Assembly (NCBI GenBank): GCA_964594045.1
Contig: CAZQKR010000006.1
Location: 62,001-126,000, forward strand
Reading direction: 5' to 3'
Source of the DNA: UBA2365 sp964594045
GTDB lineage: Bacteria; Bacteroidota; Bacteroidia; Chitinophagales; Saprospiraceae
DNA length: 64,000 bases
In this document: positions 62,224 to 64,000 of the stretch, one piece after another
How positions within the stretch are numbered: position 1 is the stretch's first letter
Layout: each line of letters begins with the position of its first letter
The notes under the pieces: model-generated
Databases searched by the model: none
What the model saw: only the letters and a program-made list of their open reading frames with translations
What the model was told of the DNA's origin: nothing
Program-made: the position numbers and the translations under genes

Positions 62224-62901
62224 CTACTCTTTTACGTTAATACCAAGCAATTCTATTTCAAAAATGAGTGCTGAATAAGGCTTGATGTGCGGACCTGCTT
62301 CCTGTTCGCCGTATGCGAGGTGCTCAGGCACGAAAATCCTGAATTTGTCACCCACTTTCATCAATTGCAGTGCTTCCTGCCAACCCTGTATGACACCATT
62401 TAAAGGAAATGAGATTGGCTCACCCCTTTCAACTGAACTGTCAAATACGGTACCATCGATCAAGGTACCATGATAATGCGTTTTTACTTCATCTGCCAGG
62501 GTAGGAGAGGCCCCTTCACCTTTTTGCAAAACCTGATACTGAAGACCGCTGGATAAAGTGATCACTCCTTCCTTCCTGGAATTTTGAGCTAAGAAATCCT
62601 CGCCGGCTGCCTTATTCTGGGCATCCTGCTTCATCCGGGCTTCCATGATCATTTGCTGGAATAAGCTGAAAGCTTCTTCTTCATTTACCTGTGTGGGCAT
62701 TTCGGACATTTTATCCTGAAAGCCTTTGACGAAAGCTTCCTGATCGATATCGCTCAGCCCCATATTGTTCAATTCCGTTGCGAGTATCATGCCCGCTGCA
62801 TAACTTGAACGGCTCAGTTGGTCAGAGATGGTCTGTGCAACTGCCAGCGAACTGATAGCCAGCAATAAAGCGATGAACAAACCTGTGATTTTTGTTTGCA
62901 T
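62224..62901 (-). CDS. Exported FKBP-type peptidyl-prolyl isomerase
   Basis: A 225-residue Mip/FkpA-like protein. A signal peptide (ends AVAQ) is followed by a helical dimerisation segment (about 25-115, DIDQEAFVKGFQDKM) and a C-terminal FKBP domain with KTHYHGTLIDGTVFDSS, GVIQGWQEAL and FVPEHLAYGEQ. It assists folding of exported proteins. Length is typical. Confidence 0.92.
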   Translation of the reverse strand: MQTKITGLFIALLLAISSLAVAQTISDQLSRSSYAAGMILATELNNMGLSDIDQEAFVKGFQDKMSEMPTQVNEEEAFSLFQQMIMEARMKQDAQNKAAGEDFLAQNSRKEGVITLSSGLQYQVLQKGEGASPTLADEVKTHYHGTLIDGTVFDSSVERGEPISFPLNGVIQGWQEALQLMKVGDKFRIFVPEHLAYGEQEAGPHIKPYSALIFEIELLGINVKE

Positions 62902-63075
62902 AAAATATTTTTAATGATTTGAATTTCTTTTTCGATTTATCTATTCAAATATGATTTTAACCGGAAAGCCCGATAAAAAACTTCATACACATAACTGCAT
63001 TTATTCCAAAATATTATCAGCGATGCAAACTCATTCATTGAAAAGCATCAATACACTTGGAAGCACTCCGACGGA

Positions 63076-64000
63076 TCAGGCAGGATTGGAGCTTTTCAAT
63101 TCAGCATAATACTGATAATAATACGGAATAGTTTCAATCCCCTTATAAAAAGTAAATAAGCTGTAATGTTCATTCGGTGAATGTATCGCATTGGAGTCCA
63201 GACCAAAACCCATCAGAACGGATTTGATTCCCAGGACTTTTTCAAAAAGCGCAATGATCGGAATACTTCCACCTGATCTGACCGGAATGACTTCTTTTCC
63301 AAAGGTTTTTTGCATGGCCATTTCTGCTGCTTTGTATTCAGGCGTATCCACAGGCGTAACAGTTGCATAGCCTCCATGATGATAATCCACTTTCACCTGA
63401 ACAGATTTTGGGGCGAGCGATTTGAAATACTGTCCAAACAGCTCAGAGATCTTTGCCGGGTCCTGATTTGGTACCAGACGCATCGAGATCTTAGCGAAGG
63501 CTTTGGATGGCAACACAGTTTTTGCGCCTTCTCCGGTAAATCCGCCCCAGATGCCATTCAGGTCAAGTGTTGGCCGGATAGATGTCCTCTCAATGGTCGT
63601 AAAACCAGCTTCACCGGATTCCTCCCCAATGCCGATGGATTTTTTGTATTCCTCCAGATTGAAAGGAGCCATGTTCATTTTTGCCCTTTCTTCCGCAGTA
63701 ACTTCCAAAACATCATCATAGAATCCGGGAATGGTTATCCGCTTGTTTTCATCATGCAATCTGGCCACCATATCGCACAATACATTCAAAGGGTTGGCAA
63801 CTCCTCCGCCATATAACCCGGAATGCAGATCACGGTTAGGGCCGGTAACCTCAACCTGCACATAACTCAGGCCTCTTAATCCGGTGGTAATCGTCGGAGT
63901 TTCCTTGTTGATCAGTCCCGTATCTGAAACCAGTATGACATCGGCTTTCAACATCTCTTTATTCGCTTCGCAAAAAGCGCCGAGGCTCGGAGATCCGATC
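63076..64000 (-). CDS. M20-family metallopeptidase (dipeptidase), 5' part outside window
   Basis: The frame is open to the window edge; a possible ATG at 63954 is internal, since upstream codons continue the family sequence (IGSPSLGAFCEANKEM). Metal and dimerisation features are visible: LVSDTG, the HSGLYGGGVANPL segment of the lid domain, RMVPNQDP-like SMRLVPNQDPAKI, and the late metal His in DSNAIHSPNEHY. These enzymes hydrolyse dipeptides or acylated amino acids. About the first 150-170 residues are missing. Confidence 0.88.
   Translation of the reverse strand, partial: IGSPSLGAFCEANKEMLKADVILVSDTGLINKETPTITTGLRGLSYVQVEVTGPNRDLHSGLYGGGVANPLNVLCDMVARLHDENKRITIPGFYDDVLEVTAEERAKMNMAPFNLEEYKKSIGIGEESGEAGFTTIERTSIRPTLDLNGIWGGFTGEGAKTVLPSKAFAKISMRLVPNQDPAKISELFGQYFKSLAPKSVQVKVDYHHGGYATVTPVDTPEYKAAEMAMQKTFGKEVIPVRSGGSIPIIALFEKVLGIKSVLMGFGLDSNAIHSPNEHYSLFTFYKGIETIPYYYQYYAELKSSNPA

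Overview
The window looks like a chromosomal contig of a Bacteroidota bacterium, most likely of the Saprospiraceae/Chitinophagia type. The evidence is the kind of promoter seen throughout (TAnnTTTG -7 boxes, few Shine-Dalgarno sites), T9SS type A C-terminal sorting domains, a FISUMP protein, a giant HYR-domain surface protein, and typical housekeeping gene sequences. No taxonomic marker that would settle the genus is present.

Region 1 (1-9.3 kb) is an accessory, defence-type island. It holds a partial secreted protein, a 21-bp tandem repeat array (15 copies), an unknown protein built from an internal duplication, a frameshifted PIN-domain gene, and a fused XRE-HTH/ImmA-type metallopeptidase regulator. 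Divergent from that regulator is a complete type II CBASS operon: a CD-NTase ending in glycine, an E2-E1 ligase (Cap2), a JAMM protease (Cap3) and, last in the operon, a NucC-family endonuclease. A 36-codon remnant of an EcoRI-type adenine methyltransferase follows. Two diverged copies of a roughly 150-bp sequence flank the whole block in direct orientation (about 931-1080 and 9111-9255).

Region 2 (9.6-21.5 kb) is mainly metabolic: a GH5 mannanase-type lipoprotein, a response regulator and a histidine kinase arranged tail to tail, a secreted GH13 amylase, a histidine ammonia-lyase, aldose 1-epimerase, alkaline phosphatase and an EamA transporter. The amylase and hutH are separated by a long imperfect inverted repeat made of AT-rich tandem units.

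Region 3 (21.8-49.3 kb) is surface and mobile: a REP-type transposase gene broken by one in-frame stop, a small T9SS protein, a FISUMP protein, a 1453-residue repeat adhesin with an S74 chaperone domain, an HNH remnant, a 144-bp MITE-like element, and an 18.7-kb HYR gene split by one frameshift near its 5' end. The joined product would be about 6250 residues, with lectin-like, glycine-rich, P-type, dockerin-like, cohesin-like and T9SS domains.

Region 4 (49.6-64 kb) is mostly core: an AAA_14/DUF4143 ATPase behind a perfect 20-bp palindrome, CutC, a PatB/MalY-type lyase, PurB, a RibE-unknown-Era operon, tRNA-Leu(CAG), DUF1573, SUI1/eIF1-like, a DUF697+SHOCT protein, a SpoU methyltransferase, then RecF-DUF721, TrmD, an FKBP isomerase and a partial M20 peptidase on the minus strand. 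A second copy of the 144-bp element lies here in opposite orientation.

The most interesting system is the CBASS operon: NucC paired with type II ancillary genes, and a single-chain HTH-peptidase regulator sharing its promoter region.
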